This document shows, piece by piece, positions 63,499 to 64,000 of a stretch of DNA of 64,000 nucleotides. Each line of letters begins with the position of its first letter. The stretch's first letter is position 1. This DNA is from Roseomonas gilardii (GTDB lineage Bacteria; Pseudomonadota; Alphaproteobacteria; Acetobacterales; Acetobacteraceae): the NCBI RefSeq assembly GCF_001941945.1, contig NZ_CP015583.1, positions 3,738,001-3,802,000 on the forward strand. The letters are read 5' to 3'. A model generated the notes under the pieces. That model searched no databases. It was not told the DNA's origin and saw nothing but the letters and a program-made list of their open reading frames with translations. The translations under genes were made by a program, and so were the position numbers.

Positions 63499-64000
63499 TC
63501 AGGGCTGCACGGTGACTTGCGTCAGGTCCTGGAACCAGCTCTGCGCCTGCACGAATCCCTTCACCTTGGGCGACAGGGCGCGCGGGTTCAGGTCATGTGC
63601 CACCCAGATCATCACGGCCTGCTCGTTCATGCGCTCGTGGACCTTGGTCAGGATCGGCAGACGCTTCTCCGGGTCGAAGGTGTTCATGGCCTCCGCGACC
63701 AGCTGATCGACTTGCGGGTCCTCGAAATGCCCCCAGTTGCTGCCTGCCGGCGACCACTGCGACTTCATGATGAAGCGGAACATCCCGTTGAACGGGTCCT
63801 GCGTCGCGCGGGTGATGTTGATGCCGTTGATGTCGTGGTGCTTGTCCACGCCCTCGCGGCCCACCTGCAGCAGCGCGTTCCAGTCCATGACCTGAAGGTT
63901 GACCTTGAAGCCGACCTCCTCCAGCTGCGCCTTCACCAGCTCGTTCATCGGCAGCGGCTGCATCTGACCGGAGCCGGAGGTAGAGATGGCGAAGGTGACG
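63499..64000 (-). CDS. Oligopeptide-type ABC importer substrate-binding protein (5' part outside window)
   Basis: The C-terminal ~166 residues of an SBP_bac_5 protein. The frame is open to the window edge, so the signal peptide and lobe I are missing. Visible features are VKAQLEEVGFKVNLQVMDW, the DPQVDQLVAEAMNTFDPEKR helix and the C-terminal IWVAHDLNPRALSPKVKGF segment. It is the first gene of the importer/hydrolase operon; the adjacent amide hydrolases suggest that it captures an amide- or carbamoyl-containing compound. Confidence 0.88.
   Translation of the reverse strand, partial: VTFAISTSGSGQMQPLPMNELVKAQLEEVGFKVNLQVMDWNALLQVGREGVDKHHDINGINITRATQDPFNGMFRFIMKSQWSPAGSNWGHFEDPQVDQLVAEAMNTFDPEKRLPILTKVHERMNEQAVMIWVAHDLNPRALSPKVKGFVQAQSWFQDLTQVTVQP

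Overview
The window is a GC-rich bacterial chromosome segment. Its codon usage and gene content point to an alphaproteobacterium, most likely an Acetobacteraceae/Roseomonas-like member of the Rhodospirillales: dense oligopeptide-type ABC operons, many FCD-type GntR and LysR regulators, hut and hpd genes, and a Wsp-like chemosensory cluster. The taxonomy is inference; there is no rRNA here.

Layout. 1-3.6 kb: end of a flavin monooxygenase gene, then a tightly coupled trio (oligopeptide-type binding protein, CMD protein, peroxidase-related protein). 3.7-10.5 kb: zinc-ribbon metallopeptidase, small lipoprotein, TonB siderophore receptor with a good Fur box, YhhS-like MFS exporter, and an RTX-like repeat protein. 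10.7-16.4 kb: flavin-reductase-like PPOX protein plus shikimate-dehydrogenase homologue, a GntR regulator with a tandem palindromic operator, a MmgE/PrpD protein with a Tat-like signal, and an M20 amidohydrolase. 16.8-28.2 kb: trpS, murJ, a DHA2 exporter, two glycosyltransferases, a NYN/LOTUS protein, a YihY membrane protein and an RlmM-like rRNA methyltransferase.

28.23-34.08 kb: the most unusual region, an integrated element about 5.85 kb long derived from a T7-like (Autographiviridae-like) temperate podovirus. It has split the host tRNA-Leu(UAA) gene in the anticodon loop: the 5' half is at 34108-34071 and the 3' half at 28229-28185, with a 10-bp direct repeat at the two junctions. It carries its own intact tRNA-Leu(UAA). 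Inside, two in-frame chimeric genes appear to mark two large deletions: the N-terminal domain of a T7-like RNA polymerase joined to a tail-fibre C terminus, and a terminase large subunit joined to the last ~65 residues of a tyrosine integrase. Between them lie a tiny overlapping lysis/packaging cassette, a small terminase, and two accessory genes with lower GC. It is either a decayed prophage or a mini-element that still depends on a helper.

34.4-46.0 kb: an eight-gene chemosensory operon (cheW, cheR-TPR, cheW, MCP, cheA-REC, cheB, REC-REC-kinase, REC-PAS-kinase-REC) with overlapping starts and stops. It is Wsp-like in architecture but has no GGDEF output in the window. 46.1-54.2 kb: GntR regulator and 2-hydroxyacid dehydrogenase; hutF-hutI; a divergent LysR; Lrp divergent from hpd; a secreted protein. 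54.3-57.0 kb: ftsK. 57.1-64.0 kb: one long minus-strand operon encoding an oligopeptide-type ABC importer (binding protein truncated by the window edge, two permeases, two ATPases), two isochorismatase-like hydrolases and an asparaginase-like protein that lacks the expected catalytic Asp.
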